Source of the DNA: an uncultured Pelagibacteraceae bacterium
Lineage (GTDB): Bacteria; Pseudomonadota; Alphaproteobacteria; Pelagibacterales; Pelagibacteraceae
DNA length: 64,000 bases
Assembly: GCA_902536925.1 (NCBI GenBank)
Contig: CACAZL010000003.1
Location: 1-64,000 of the forward strand
Direction of reading: 5' to 3'
Below are positions 30,173 through 39,661 of this stretch, one piece after another (position 1 is the stretch's first letter; every line of letters begins with the position of its first letter). A model generated the notes under the pieces. That model made no database searches. It saw only the letters and a list, made by a program, of their open reading frames with translations, and was not told the origin of the DNA. A program made the translations under genes and the position numbers.

Positions 30173-31000
30173 ATGAAAAAGTTATTTATTTTATTTTTAT
30201 TAACCTGTTTTTCAATCACAACTGCAAGTGCAAATGCTATCTCTGATTATTTTTCAAATTTAATGCCTGGCGATGGAGATACCGAACTTAGCATAGATCT
30301 TAGAGAAAATCATTCTGCCGATTATAGTTTATTGCTTGTAAGAGAGTTAGATGGAGAAACCACCCAAAATACATTTACTCAACTTTCTCTATTTAATACA
30401 GAGAAGAATTCTAAAGGTAGAAATGTTTTGAATTTTGGATTAGGAAAAAGGTTTTTAAGCGATGATAAATTTTCACTTACAGGATTAAATGCTTTTTTAG
30501 ATTATGATGATGAGGGAAATTTAAGATCCAGCATAGGGTTAGAAATTAGAAATGCAGTACTAGACTTTTCATTCAATAACTATTTTGGTTTAGATGATGC
30601 CGATGGTGAAAAGGTTTTAGATGGATATGATTTAAGATTAGCTTCTCAAATACCTCATGTTCATTGGGCTGATATATTTATAAATTCATATTCATGGGAT
30701 GGAGTTAAAAGAGATGATGTCGAAGGGTTAATGTATGGTACTGAAATGTTATTATCACCTAATATAAACCTAGAAATTGCTTTTGATGATAAAGATAAAG
30801 CCGGATTAGATGATGAATATTATGCAAAAATTATGTTTGTTCATCCACCAAGAAATAGTGTATCCATTTCAGATGGAATTAGTAGTGATATGTGGAGAGC
30901 TCAAAAAGATATGTCTGACGAAATGTTAACAAAAGTAAAAAGAAATAATAAAATTATGGTAGAATTCAATGGATCTGCCAGTATCGTGAGGGCAGATTAA
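30173..31000 (+). CDS. Inverse-autotransporter/intimin-like outer-membrane beta-barrel protein (standalone)
   Basis: Signal peptide; LNFGLGKRFLSDDKFSLTGLNAFLDYDDEGNLRSSIGLEIRN resembles invasin/intimin barrel repeats; no passenger domain. Confidence 0.6.
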   Translation: MKKLFILFLLTCFSITTASANAISDYFSNLMPGDGDTELSIDLRENHSADYSLLLVRELDGETTQNTFTQLSLFNTEKNSKGRNVLNFGLGKRFLSDDKFSLTGLNAFLDYDDEGNLRSSIGLEIRNAVLDFSFNNYFGLDDADGEKVLDGYDLRLASQIPHVHWADIFINSYSWDGVKRDDVEGLMYGTEMLLSPNINLEIAFDDKDKAGLDDEYYAKIMFVHPPRNSVSISDGISSDMWRAQKDMSDEMLTKVKRNNKIMVEFNGSASIVRAD

Positions 31001-31001
31001 T

Positions 31002-31775
31002 ATGATAATATTCAGATTGATATTTGCAACAATTTTACTTTTTTCATTAACAACAAATGTTTACGCAGCACTAGGAAAAGCTGCAGTATATAAAGTTACA
31101 ATGAAAAAGGTTGCATTATGTACTGGAAAAGGTTCAGGCACTACTTGTTTAGGAGAAGTTGTTATTGGAACTGGTAGTAAAGAAGTTGACGTTGCTTCCG
31201 TAGATGCCGGTGCAGTTGCTGGTTCATTTGGAAATCCTGCATTGCTTCCATTAGGAACAACATTCACTCATATGCAAGTTACAATAGATAGAAAATTCAC
31301 AATCAAAACATCTGATACTGCAGGTGAAATGTTAAAGACTAATAACGGAGATGTTTGCAGAACAGTTGCAAATGCAGATGCGCAATATGGAACTACTGAA
31401 GCTGCTAGAAAGTATACTCACAAAAGAGCTGTTGATGAAGGAACAGGTTCAGCATCCGCTGAGACAAGAGTTTATTTAATGAATCATGGTACAAATAATG
31501 TAACAACTTGTGCGGCAACCGATTGTTCTTCAACTGGAACTACAACTTCAGGAAGTAGTTGTACATATTGTGAAGCAATGAAAACAGATTTAGACTCAAA
31601 TGATACTGAACACGTTTTAATTTATGCACTCACAAAACCATATACAGTTACTACAAAATCTCCAAAAGTAACTATGAAATTTGGAACTGCCGAAGCACTA
31701 TCTGCAAGTGATGTGACTGGAACAGTATGTAATATTTGGGCTGAGGAACCAGTTTTTACTGCAACAATTGAATAA
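31002..31775 (+). CDS. Secreted Cys-containing hypothetical protein
   Basis: Signal peptide (LLFSLTTNVYA); many Thr/Gly and several Cys; 1 nt after upstream stop. Confidence 0.55.
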   Translation: MIIFRLIFATILLFSLTTNVYAALGKAAVYKVTMKKVALCTGKGSGTTCLGEVVIGTGSKEVDVASVDAGAVAGSFGNPALLPLGTTFTHMQVTIDRKFTIKTSDTAGEMLKTNNGDVCRTVANADAQYGTTEAARKYTHKRAVDEGTGSASAETRVYLMNHGTNNVTTCAATDCSSTGTTTSGSSCTYCEAMKTDLDSNDTEHVLIYALTKPYTVTTKSPKVTMKFGTAEALSASDVTGTVCNIWAEEPVFTATIE

Positions 31776-31792
31776 TTAATTTTATTTCTTAA

Positions 31793-32047
31793 TTATTTTA
31801 AAGAAGAAAAAAGGTTTCCTGATACTTCTAAAGCTCTAAGTTCTTGATAACCGCCAATATGTTCCTCATTAAAAAATATTTGAGGAATTGTTCTTTTGCC
31901 ATTTGCTTTTTTTATCATTTCATCTCTTATCCCAGGACCTGTTGAAACATCAATTTCTGTAAAATCTAAATTATTTCTAGATAACAATCTTTTTGCAGCG
32001 TCGCAAAAATTACACATGGGTCCTGAATAAACAGTGATGCTTTTCAT
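31793..32047 (-). CDS. grxC: Glutaredoxin 3
   Basis: Glutaredoxin fold with CNFC active-site-like motif, RTIPQIFFNEEHIGGYQEL. Confidence 0.9.
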   Translation of the reverse strand: MKSITVYSGPMCNFCDAAKRLLSRNNLDFTEIDVSTGPGIRDEMIKKANGKRTIPQIFFNEEHIGGYQELRALEVSGNLFSSLK

Positions 32048-32078
32048 ACGTTATATATAGATAATGATTGAGAAATTA

Positions 32079-32378
32079 CTAGAGCAGGTAATCATTTTTA
32101 TTAATTTTTGATTTAATTAATTTTCGAGAATATTCAAATTTTTTTCTATGTTTTATGCTTTGGGAACTTGCTCTTTTTCTCCAAAGTCTAAAGGAAGAAG
32201 GTTTCAATGATCTTCTCATTATTTTAATAACTTCAGCTTCAGTCTTTCCAGTTTTTTTTTCAATTTCTTCAAAAGTAATCCGATCTGCCCAGGCTGCCCA
32301 TATGACCCAATCTGGACTCTCCAAGGGAGGCTCTGGATTTTTAACTCTGGTAGTAGGTCTGTGACTTTTTTTCATCAA
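32079..32378 (-). CDS. DUF2805/TIGR03643-like small protein
   Basis: DWVIWAAWADRITFEEIEKKTGKTEAEVIKIMRRSLKPSSFRLWRKRAS. Confidence 0.7.
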   Translation of the reverse strand: MMKKSHRPTTRVKNPEPPLESPDWVIWAAWADRITFEEIEKKTGKTEAEVIKIMRRSLKPSSFRLWRKRASSQSIKHRKKFEYSRKLIKSKINKNDYLL

Positions 32379-32440
32379 AATTCAATAAATTACTAAAATT
32401 ATTTTAATGCAAATACTTAAGGCTATGATATTATCATTTT

Positions 32441-32456
32441 TAGATAGTCCTATCTA
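32441..32456. promoter_or_regulatory. Inverted repeat TAGATAG-TC-CTATCTA, candidate operator or RNA stem
   Basis: 7-bp perfect arms in the divergent intergenic region before the LysE-family gene. Confidence 0.35.
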
Positions 32457-32495
32457 GCCATCTTTAGCTCCCGGTTTTTTAGGGCTATCCTAAAA

Positions 32496-33110
32496 ATGCT
32501 TCCCTTAGATTTTATCCTTTTTTTACAGATTATCATTTTTATGTTTATAACTCCAGGCACACCTAGAATTGTAATTATTTCATACTCAATGAACTATGGC
32601 GTTCAAAAGTGTGTTTGGACTGCATTAGGAGATGTAACTGCGAACATTATTCAGGCAACCTTAGTAATTTTTGTTATTGGATCTTTTTTGTCAGATAATC
32701 CGACAATACTTAATACTTTAAAGTGGTTAGGTATCACTTATTTAATATATCTTGCATATGATATTTATAAATCTAGACCTAAAGATATAAATACAAAAGA
32801 TATTTCAGATAAAAGCTTTTTTTCTTTTTATAAAGATGGTTTTTTAGTTGCAGGGACAAGTCCTAAAGCTTGGATGTTCTTTCCGTTTATATTTCCACAA
32901 TTTATTGATTTTAATTCTAATTACATTGTTCAGTTTATTATTTTAATTACAATATATGTTGTATTAGATTTTCTATCTTTAATTGGTTATGCTATCTTAG
33001 CTAACAAGTTAATTATTTGGATTAAGGCAAATCCAAAAATTATAAATACAATTTCAGCTTGTGTAATTATTTTTATTGCAATAATTATTGCATTTACCCA
33101 ACAATACTAG
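32496..33110 (+). CDS. LysE/RhtB-family amino acid exporter
   Basis: TPGTPRIVIISYSMNYGVQKCVWTALGD; 6 TM pattern; GTSPKAWMFF. Confidence 0.8.
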   Translation: MLPLDFILFLQIIIFMFITPGTPRIVIISYSMNYGVQKCVWTALGDVTANIIQATLVIFVIGSFLSDNPTILNTLKWLGITYLIYLAYDIYKSRPKDINTKDISDKSFFSFYKDGFLVAGTSPKAWMFFPFIFPQFIDFNSNYIVQFIILITIYVVLDFLSLIGYAILANKLIIWIKANPKIINTISACVIIFIAIIIAFTQQY

Positions 33111-33198
33111 GTTATATTGCGCTACTACTCACACTTGCAATTAAATAAATTTTGTTATTAATTTAAAACTTAATAATTAATTAATTAAAGGGGAATAA

Positions 33199-34437
33199 AT
33201 GAAAATAAAAAACATTTTAATTACATTTGTTTCTGCAATAGCAATATTATTTTCAACTTCAGTTGTATCATTTGCGAAAGTAGTTGGAGATAAAATTATT
33301 TTAGGTGCTGCAATTTCTTTAACTGGAAAATATTCATCTAATGGTGTTCATACTCAAAACGGCTATAACATGGCTGTTGACAGAATTAACAGCATGGGTG
33401 GAGTAAAAGTTGGGGGAAAAACTTATAAGTTTGATATTATTTATTATGATGATGAGTCAAACCCAAAAAGAGCAGCTCAGCTTGCAGAAAGATTAATCTC
33501 ACAAGATAAAGTAGAGTTCATGCTTGGGCCATATAGTTCAGGTTTGACAAAAGCGATTGCACCAGTAACAGAAAAATATGGTGTACCAATGGTTGAGGCT
33601 AACGGTGCTTCTAGATCTTTGTTTACAAAAGGTTACAAATATCTATTTGCAGTATTAGCACCAGCAAACTTATATCTTGATGTAGCAATAAGAACAGCCG
33701 TTGAATTAAATGGTGGTAAAGGTGTAAGAATTGCGCAAGCTTTTGAGCAAGATGCATTCTCGCAAGACGTAAGATTAGGTATTTTAGATGCTGCTAAAGA
33801 AACTGGATCTGAAATTATAATCGACGATAAACTTCCTAAAGAGCTTAATGATATGGCTGCTACATTAGTTAAAGTAAAACAAATGAAGCCAGATGTATTA
33901 GTTGTTTCAGGTCATACAAAAGGAGCTTTAACAGCAATAAGACAAATTTCAGAAATGAAAGTTGATGTTCCGATGTTGGCAATGACACACTGTGATGCTG
34001 CAAAATTATCTAAGCAACATGGTAAAAATTCTCAATATGCATTATGTGCTTCTCAATGGCATAAAACATTAACTTACAAAGATGATTTCTTTAAAGATGG
34101 TATGACATATGCAGCAGATTTTGAAAAAGAATTTGGCTATGATCCACCATATCAATCTGCAGAGTCTTCAGCTGCATTGTTAGTATTTAAAGATGCTTTT
34201 GAAAGAGCAAATACTTTTGATCAGAAAAAAGTAAGAGATGCTCTTGCTGCAACTAACATGCAAACATTCTATGGAAATATTAAATTTGCACCTGGTGGTC
34301 AAAATGTTGACAAACCAATGGTACTTTTCCAAGTAATGTGTGATGATGCTGGTAAGTGTGAAAATAAAGTTGTTGCTCCATTAAAATGGGCTTCAGCTGA
34401 GTTAATACACCCAGTACCAAAGTGGTCTGAAAGATAA
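33199..34437 (+). CDS. livK: Branched-chain amino acid-type ABC transporter substrate-binding protein
   Basis: Signal peptide; GAAISLTGKYSSNGVHTQNGYNMAVDRIN; upstream of livHMGF. Confidence 0.9.
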   Translation: MKIKNILITFVSAIAILFSTSVVSFAKVVGDKIILGAAISLTGKYSSNGVHTQNGYNMAVDRINSMGGVKVGGKTYKFDIIYYDDESNPKRAAQLAERLISQDKVEFMLGPYSSGLTKAIAPVTEKYGVPMVEANGASRSLFTKGYKYLFAVLAPANLYLDVAIRTAVELNGGKGVRIAQAFEQDAFSQDVRLGILDAAKETGSEIIIDDKLPKELNDMAATLVKVKQMKPDVLVVSGHTKGALTAIRQISEMKVDVPMLAMTHCDAAKLSKQHGKNSQYALCASQWHKTLTYKDDFFKDGMTYAADFEKEFGYDPPYQSAESSAALLVFKDAFERANTFDQKKVRDALAATNMQTFYGNIKFAPGGQNVDKPMVLFQVMCDDAGKCENKVVAPLKWASAELIHPVPKWSER

Positions 34438-34450
34438 AAAAAAATAATTA

Positions 34451-34478
34451 AGCCCCCTAGAAATAGGGGGCTTTTTTT
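34451..34478 (+). terminator. Rho-independent terminator between livK and livH
   Basis: AGCCCCCTA-GAAA-TAGGGGGCT followed by T-tract. Confidence 0.9.
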
Positions 34479-34498
34479 ATAGAAATCAAAATTAAATT

Positions 34499-35392
34499 AT
34501 GGACTTTTTAGTATTCCAATATCCCATGATAACCATTCAAGCATGTCTTGATGGTCTTTTACTTGGAATATTATTTGCGTTAATTGCTTATGGAATGGCA
34601 CTCCAATGGGGTGTTATGAATATAATTAACATTGCACAGGGAGACCTTGTTATTTTAGGAGGATACATTGCATACTTTATGTATCTCTTCGGTATTCATC
34701 CAGCCTGGGGAGTAATTGTTTCTCCTATTATTATGTATTTTGTTGGAATTGCAATTTATAAATTAGTTATAAATAAAGTTGTAGACAGAGATCTCTTTAT
34801 TTCAATATTAGCAACATTTGGAATTAGTATTCTTTTCATGCAATTAATGAACTTCGCATTTGGAGCAGACGTTGTTTTAGCTAATTCTGGTTATGGAACT
34901 ACAATGCTATTTGATAATAATGTTGTTTTACCAAACTCTAAAATATTTTCTGCTTTTATAAGTATTGTCTTTGCAATTTGTTTAGTAGTTTATATGAAAA
35001 GATCAAAATTAGGTCGTGCTATTAGAGCAACAGCTCAAAATGCAAGAGCAGCAAAGATTTTAGGTGTTGATACAGAAAAAGTTTATGCAGCAACATTTGG
35101 AATAAATGCTGCATTATGTGGTGTAGCAGGAGCTTTAATTTCAATAACTTTTACAATTCATCCTTATATGGGATTACCATACACTATAAGATCATTTATG
35201 ATTGTAATTGTTGCAGGATTAGGAAATTTACCTGGAGTAGCTATGTCAGGTATGGGATTAGGAATATTTGAAGAATTTGCAGATTACATTCTTGGTACTG
35301 AATTTAGAATTGGTTCAGTATTTTTATTATTAGTTTTAATTTTAGTTTACAGAAGATTTAAACTTTCAAGAAAGAGAGAGTATTTAAAGTGA
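34499..35392 (+). CDS. livH: LIV-type ABC permease LivH
   Basis: ALQWGVMNIINIAQGDLVILGGYIAY; GRAIRATAQNARAAKILGVD. Confidence 0.9.
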   Translation: MDFLVFQYPMITIQACLDGLLLGILFALIAYGMALQWGVMNIINIAQGDLVILGGYIAYFMYLFGIHPAWGVIVSPIIMYFVGIAIYKLVINKVVDRDLFISILATFGISILFMQLMNFAFGADVVLANSGYGTTMLFDNNVVLPNSKIFSAFISIVFAICLVVYMKRSKLGRAIRATAQNARAAKILGVDTEKVYAATFGINAALCGVAGALISITFTIHPYMGLPYTIRSFMIVIVAGLGNLPGVAMSGMGLGIFEEFADYILGTEFRIGSVFLLLVLILVYRRFKLSRKREYLK

Positions 35393-35571
35393 GAAAAGCT
35401 AAAATTAAAGACGATAATGGCAAACTTATAGAAATAGATATTGAAAAATTTAAAAAACATTTAGATGAATATCATTCAACAGGATCTAGTCTTCATGAAG
35501 AAAATGGACATTATTTTACAGTTGATAAAGATTTTAGAGATAAAATAGAGAGTTTATATGAACAAAAATAG
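35389..35571 (+). CDS. Small 60-aa protein between livH and livM, GTG start
   Basis: Overlaps livH stop (GTGA) and livM start; soluble charged sequence. Confidence 0.55.
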   Translation: MRKAKIKDDNGKLIEIDIEKFKKHLDEYHSTGSSLHEENGHYFTVDKDFRDKIESLYEQK

Positions 35572-36610
35572 TTGGATTTTGTATATAGGAATTTTGGTAT
35601 TTGGTTTAGTTGCACCTTTTATTTTTCCAGCTTTTAAAGTTCAATTATCAATACTATGTGTATTAATTGTCCTTGCAACTACTTGGAATATCCAAGGTGG
35701 CGAAATGGGATACAACACATTTGGAAATATTCTTTTTTATGGCTTAGGAATGTATCTTTGTGCATCTGTTCAAGTTGGTATGTTTTTCCCGTTGGCTGAG
35801 TGGACTGAAAGCGGTGGCGAAAAAACTTTCGTTCATACACCTTCACAATTTTTTCAAGGCATGGCAGCTGGACTTGTAGTTGCTGCGGTAGTCCCCACAA
35901 TAGTTGCAGGATTAATTGGTTACGCAATTTTAGGTTTGAGAGGTCACTATTTTGCTATTTGTACTCTAGGTTTAGGAGTTGCAGCAGGAGAAATTTCTGG
36001 AGGTATTGAAATTATTGGAGCTGGACAGGGTTTTACCACTCCTCCTTTTCCGAACATCGGAGGTCTTGAGGCAAGAGGTGAATTTTTTTATTTTCTTAGT
36101 TTTGGAGCACTCGTTTTAACTTTCATTGCTGTAAGAGCAATTTATACAACAAGGTTTAGATTAATTCTGAATGCAATCAGAGATAATGAAGACAAAGCTG
36201 AAGCGATGGGGATCGAGACTATGAAATACAAAATAACTGGATGGATGATTTCAGCTTTCTTTTGTGGTCTTGCTGGTGGAATAATGGGAGGTCTAGTTGG
36301 TTATATCGACTCAACAGACGTTGCATTTGATGGAAGAGAAATGGGAGTATTCATGGTTTTGATGGCAATCCTTGGAGGTAAGGGAACTTTATGGGGCCCA
36401 ATTATTGGTGCAACTTTATTTCACTTTTTTAAAGAAGGTTTTTGGACATTCTTCCTTGGTTGGCAGTATGTTGCATTAGGAGTTTTAATAGTAGTTATAG
36501 TAATTTATTTCCCAGAAGGATTAATGGGATGGTTAAGAGAAAAATATCCAGAAAGATTTGGTGAAGTTGTAGATGAAGCTGATCGAAAAGCACAAGTAGA
36601 ATTAAAATGA
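35558..36610 (+). CDS. livM: LIV-type ABC permease LivM
   Basis: ATTWNIQGGEMGYNTFGNILFYGLG; ILNAIRDNEDKAEAMGIE. Confidence 0.9.
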   Translation: MNKNSWILYIGILVFGLVAPFIFPAFKVQLSILCVLIVLATTWNIQGGEMGYNTFGNILFYGLGMYLCASVQVGMFFPLAEWTESGGEKTFVHTPSQFFQGMAAGLVVAAVVPTIVAGLIGYAILGLRGHYFAICTLGLGVAAGEISGGIEIIGAGQGFTTPPFPNIGGLEARGEFFYFLSFGALVLTFIAVRAIYTTRFRLILNAIRDNEDKAEAMGIETMKYKITGWMISAFFCGLAGGIMGGLVGYIDSTDVAFDGREMGVFMVLMAILGGKGTLWGPIIGATLFHFFKEGFWTFFLGWQYVALGVLIVVIVIYFPEGLMGWLREKYPERFGEVVDEADRKAQVELK

Positions 36611-37347
36611 GTATTCTAGAAGTAAACAATGTAAGTAAATCATTTGGTGGCGTTAAAGCGAATGTAGATATTTCAATGTCGGTTGAAAAAGGAAAGATAG
36701 TTGGTCTTATTGGGCCTAATGGATCTGGAAAAACTACATTGTTTAATTCGATAGTTGGTACTTATCCAATAGACAAAGGTTCAATTAAGTTTAATGGAAA
36801 AGAAGTTTCAGAATTACCTGTTCCAGTAATTGCAAAACTTGGATTATTAAGAACATTTCAGCAAACTAGAATTTATGGAAAATTAAACTGTGTAGATAAC
36901 ATGCTTATAAGTCACAAAGGTAGTGATGAGAGTTTGTTTAAAATATTCTCAAAAATCCCTAAAGAGCTTACAGAAAAAGCAGAAAACTTACTTAATTTTG
37001 TTGGATTGTATCAAAAAAGAAAACTAAGAGCAGGAGACTTATCTTTTGGTCAGCAAAAGTTATTAGAACTTGCAATGGCATTGATGAATGAACCAGAAAT
37101 GTTGCTATTAGATGAGCCAACAGCAGGAATAAATCCTACTTTAATTAATGGAATTATTGATAGATTGATCAAAGTTAATCAAGATTTTGGGATTACATTG
37201 CTTGTTATTGAACACAATATGAGAGTAATAATGCAATTAGCTGAAGATATATTTTGCCTTGCTCATGGCAAAATGCTTGCAAATGGCACTCCAGATGAAA
37301 TTAAAAATGACAAAAGAGTAGTAGATGCGTATTTGGGGGCTCAATAA
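36607..37347 (+). CDS. livG: LIV-type ABC ATP-binding protein LivG
   Basis: GPNGSGKTT, LSFGQQKLLELAMAL, LLLDEPTAGINPT. Confidence 0.92.
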   Translation: MSILEVNNVSKSFGGVKANVDISMSVEKGKIVGLIGPNGSGKTTLFNSIVGTYPIDKGSIKFNGKEVSELPVPVIAKLGLLRTFQQTRIYGKLNCVDNMLISHKGSDESLFKIFSKIPKELTEKAENLLNFVGLYQKRKLRAGDLSFGQQKLLELAMALMNEPEMLLLDEPTAGINPTLINGIIDRLIKVNQDFGITLLVIEHNMRVIMQLAEDIFCLAHGKMLANGTPDEIKNDKRVVDAYLGAQ

Positions 37348-38132
37348 TGTCTAATCAATATGAAGTTTTAGGTAAAGCACCTGGTGCAGAAGACCTAAAA
37401 AACTTATCTTCTGAAGATACTCATTTAACAATAAAAAATTTGAATGCTGGATATGGTAAAATGGAAATTTTACATAATTTTGATTTATTTGTAAGCAAAG
37501 CACAATCATTATGTTTAATTGGTCCTAATGGAGCAGGTAAATCAACAATACTTCACTCAATATATGGATTTACAAATATTTTTTCTGGTAAAATTGAAAT
37601 TGATGGAAAAGAAATAACAAATTTAACTCCAGCTGAAAAATTAAAGTCAGTTGGTATAGCTTATATTCTACAAGATAATTCAGTTTTTCCAGATATGACT
37701 GTTGAGGAAAATTTGTTAATGGGAGGTTTTATCAAAGATAAAACCGAAGAGTCATATCAAGAAGCAGAAAAGATTTTAGATAAATACGAAAGATTAAGGA
37801 ATAGAAGAAATCAACCGGCAAAAGTATTATCAGGTGGAGAAAGAAGATTATTAGAAATATCAAGAGCCTTAGTAATGAAACCTTCTGTTCTATTAGTTGA
37901 TGAACCTTCTATTGGATTGGAACCAAGATATATTGATATGGTATTTGAAATTTTGGGAGACTTACAAAAAAATGAAAAGAAAACAATTATTCTAGTTGAG
38001 CAAAATGCCAAAAAAGGTTTAGAGTTTTCTGATATTGGATATGTATTAGTATCTGGCCAAACTGCTATAGCTGGAAGAGGTGATGATTTACTTAAAAATG
38101 ATGATGTTGGACGTCTATTCCTAGGCGGATGA
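37347..38132 (+). CDS. livF: LIV-type ABC ATP-binding protein LivF
   Basis: GPNGAGKST, LSGGERRLLEISRAL, LLVDEPSIGLEP. Confidence 0.92.
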   Translation: MSNQYEVLGKAPGAEDLKNLSSEDTHLTIKNLNAGYGKMEILHNFDLFVSKAQSLCLIGPNGAGKSTILHSIYGFTNIFSGKIEIDGKEITNLTPAEKLKSVGIAYILQDNSVFPDMTVEENLLMGGFIKDKTEESYQEAEKILDKYERLRNRRNQPAKVLSGGERRLLEISRALVMKPSVLLVDEPSIGLEPRYIDMVFEILGDLQKNEKKTIILVEQNAKKGLEFSDIGYVLVSGQTAIAGRGDDLLKNDDVGRLFLGG

Positions 38133-38833
38133 TTAATTCAAAATATTTTTTTAAAGGAATTCTTTGTGCAAAAGAATTCGATAGCCCTGCAATTGCTCTT
38201 GGTTTAAGTTTTTTAGCAATTGGAGCTTTATTGAAAAATTTAGGTTTTACAATTCAAGAAAGTATTTTTTCTACCTTTTTAACTTATGCATTACCTGGCT
38301 CACTTGTGATGGCAGAGTCGATTTTGATAGGAGTTTCTTTACTTAATTTATTTTTTGCTGTTTGGTTGGTGAACGCAAGGTTGTATCCGATGACTGTATC
38401 TTTAATGCCATTATTAAAGCATCAAAGCCAACCAAGGTGGAAGTATTATCTTTCATGTCATTTTGTTGCGGTATCTTCGTGGTTAATCCTTAAAAATAAT
38501 TATAAAGAAATTGAAAAGAAATATAGAGTCGACTTTTGGATTGGAATTGGAACTGCAACTTGGTTGATAGCAATTTTTTCAACGATCTTAGGTTATTACT
38601 CTGCTGATTTCTTAAATAGAGAAATGATGATTGGACTAGCTATAATCAATCCAATTTATTTTACTTGTACAATGATAGGGGTGATGGAGTCTATACAATT
38701 AAATGTTTCAATAATTTTAGGAGCTATCTTAGGACCTTTATTTTATTTTATTAGCCCTGATTGGTGTGTTTTGATCGGTGGGTTTATAGCTGGAACTGTT
38801 GCTTTTGTAATAGGAGAGAAAAATGTCAGCTAA
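38129..38833 (+). CDS. azlC: AzlC-family branched-chain amino acid exporter subunit
   Basis: AzlC-like TM pattern, paired with AzlD-like ORF. Confidence 0.8.
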   Translation: MINSKYFFKGILCAKEFDSPAIALGLSFLAIGALLKNLGFTIQESIFSTFLTYALPGSLVMAESILIGVSLLNLFFAVWLVNARLYPMTVSLMPLLKHQSQPRWKYYLSCHFVAVSSWLILKNNYKEIEKKYRVDFWIGIGTATWLIAIFSTILGYYSADFLNREMMIGLAIINPIYFTCTMIGVMESIQLNVSIILGAILGPLFYFISPDWCVLIGGFIAGTVAFVIGEKNVS

Positions 38834-39149
38834 TATTGTTTTAATAATAGTTATTACGTCCTTAGCTACTTATATTTCAAGATTTTTAGGAGCTTTTACA
38901 TCTGAAATAATAGATGAAAATACTAAAATATATAGGTGGTTTAATTATTTAGCCTATTCGACATTGGCTGCTCTAATTTCTAGAATGATAATATTTCCAG
39001 CTGGTGCACTTTCTGACAGTAATTATTTGTCTAGATTTATTGTTGTATTTTTAGCAATAATAATTTTTAGATTAACTAGAAATAATTTAGTTTACCCAAC
39101 TTTATTCTCTGCTATCATCATGTTTTTATTAAGTAGCTTTACGATATAA
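38823..39149 (+). CDS. azlD: AzlD-family protein
   Basis: 108 aa, 4 hydrophobic segments, overlaps azlC. Confidence 0.75.
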   Translation: MSANIVLIIVITSLATYISRFLGAFTSEIIDENTKIYRWFNYLAYSTLAALISRMIIFPAGALSDSNYLSRFIVVFLAIIIFRLTRNNLVYPTLFSAIIMFLLSSFTI

Positions 39150-39656
39150 ATGAAAAAAATTATTTTACTATTATTCTTAATTTTAATACCAAGTATATCA
39201 CAAGCAGCATGTGATGATCCTTTAACCGATGGTGTTGATTATACTAACTGTAGATTTTCAGATGGACAAGATTTACAAGGCAGCTATCTGCCCAACTCAA
39301 ATTTATCATTTGCAAGTTTTATACAAGTAAATTTTGATAAAAGTATTATGATGACATCAAATTTGTCATTTGGAACTTTTCCAGAGTCAACATTTGTAAG
39401 AGCTAACTTATATGAGTCAACTCTAGTTGGTGGTAATTTTGAAAAAGCTAATTTTACAGGAGCCAATATGACAAGAGTTGATTTTATGGGCTCAACATTG
39501 ATTGAAGCTAATTTTCAAAATGCAAATTTAATGGAAGCTAATTTTACTTCATCGAATATGACAAATGCTAACTTTGATGGTGCAAATTTAATTGGAGCAA
39601 CATGGACTAATGGTGAAACATGTGGACCAAATTCAATTGGTGTTTGTAATAAATAA
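39150..39656 (+). CDS. Exported pentapeptide-repeat protein
   Basis: Signal peptide, then ANFTGANMTRVDFMGSTLIEANFQNANLMEANF repeats. Confidence 0.85.
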   Translation: MKKIILLLFLILIPSISQAACDDPLTDGVDYTNCRFSDGQDLQGSYLPNSNLSFASFIQVNFDKSIMMTSNLSFGTFPESTFVRANLYESTLVGGNFEKANFTGANMTRVDFMGSTLIEANFQNANLMEANFTSSNMTNANFDGANLIGATWTNGETCGPNSIGVCNK

Positions 39657-39661
39657 CTACA

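Noticed and set aside
33111-33198. Possible riboswitch upstream of livK
   Set aside because: Region is almost pure A/T (AATTAATTAATTAA) with no credible stable helices; probably promoter and RBS only.
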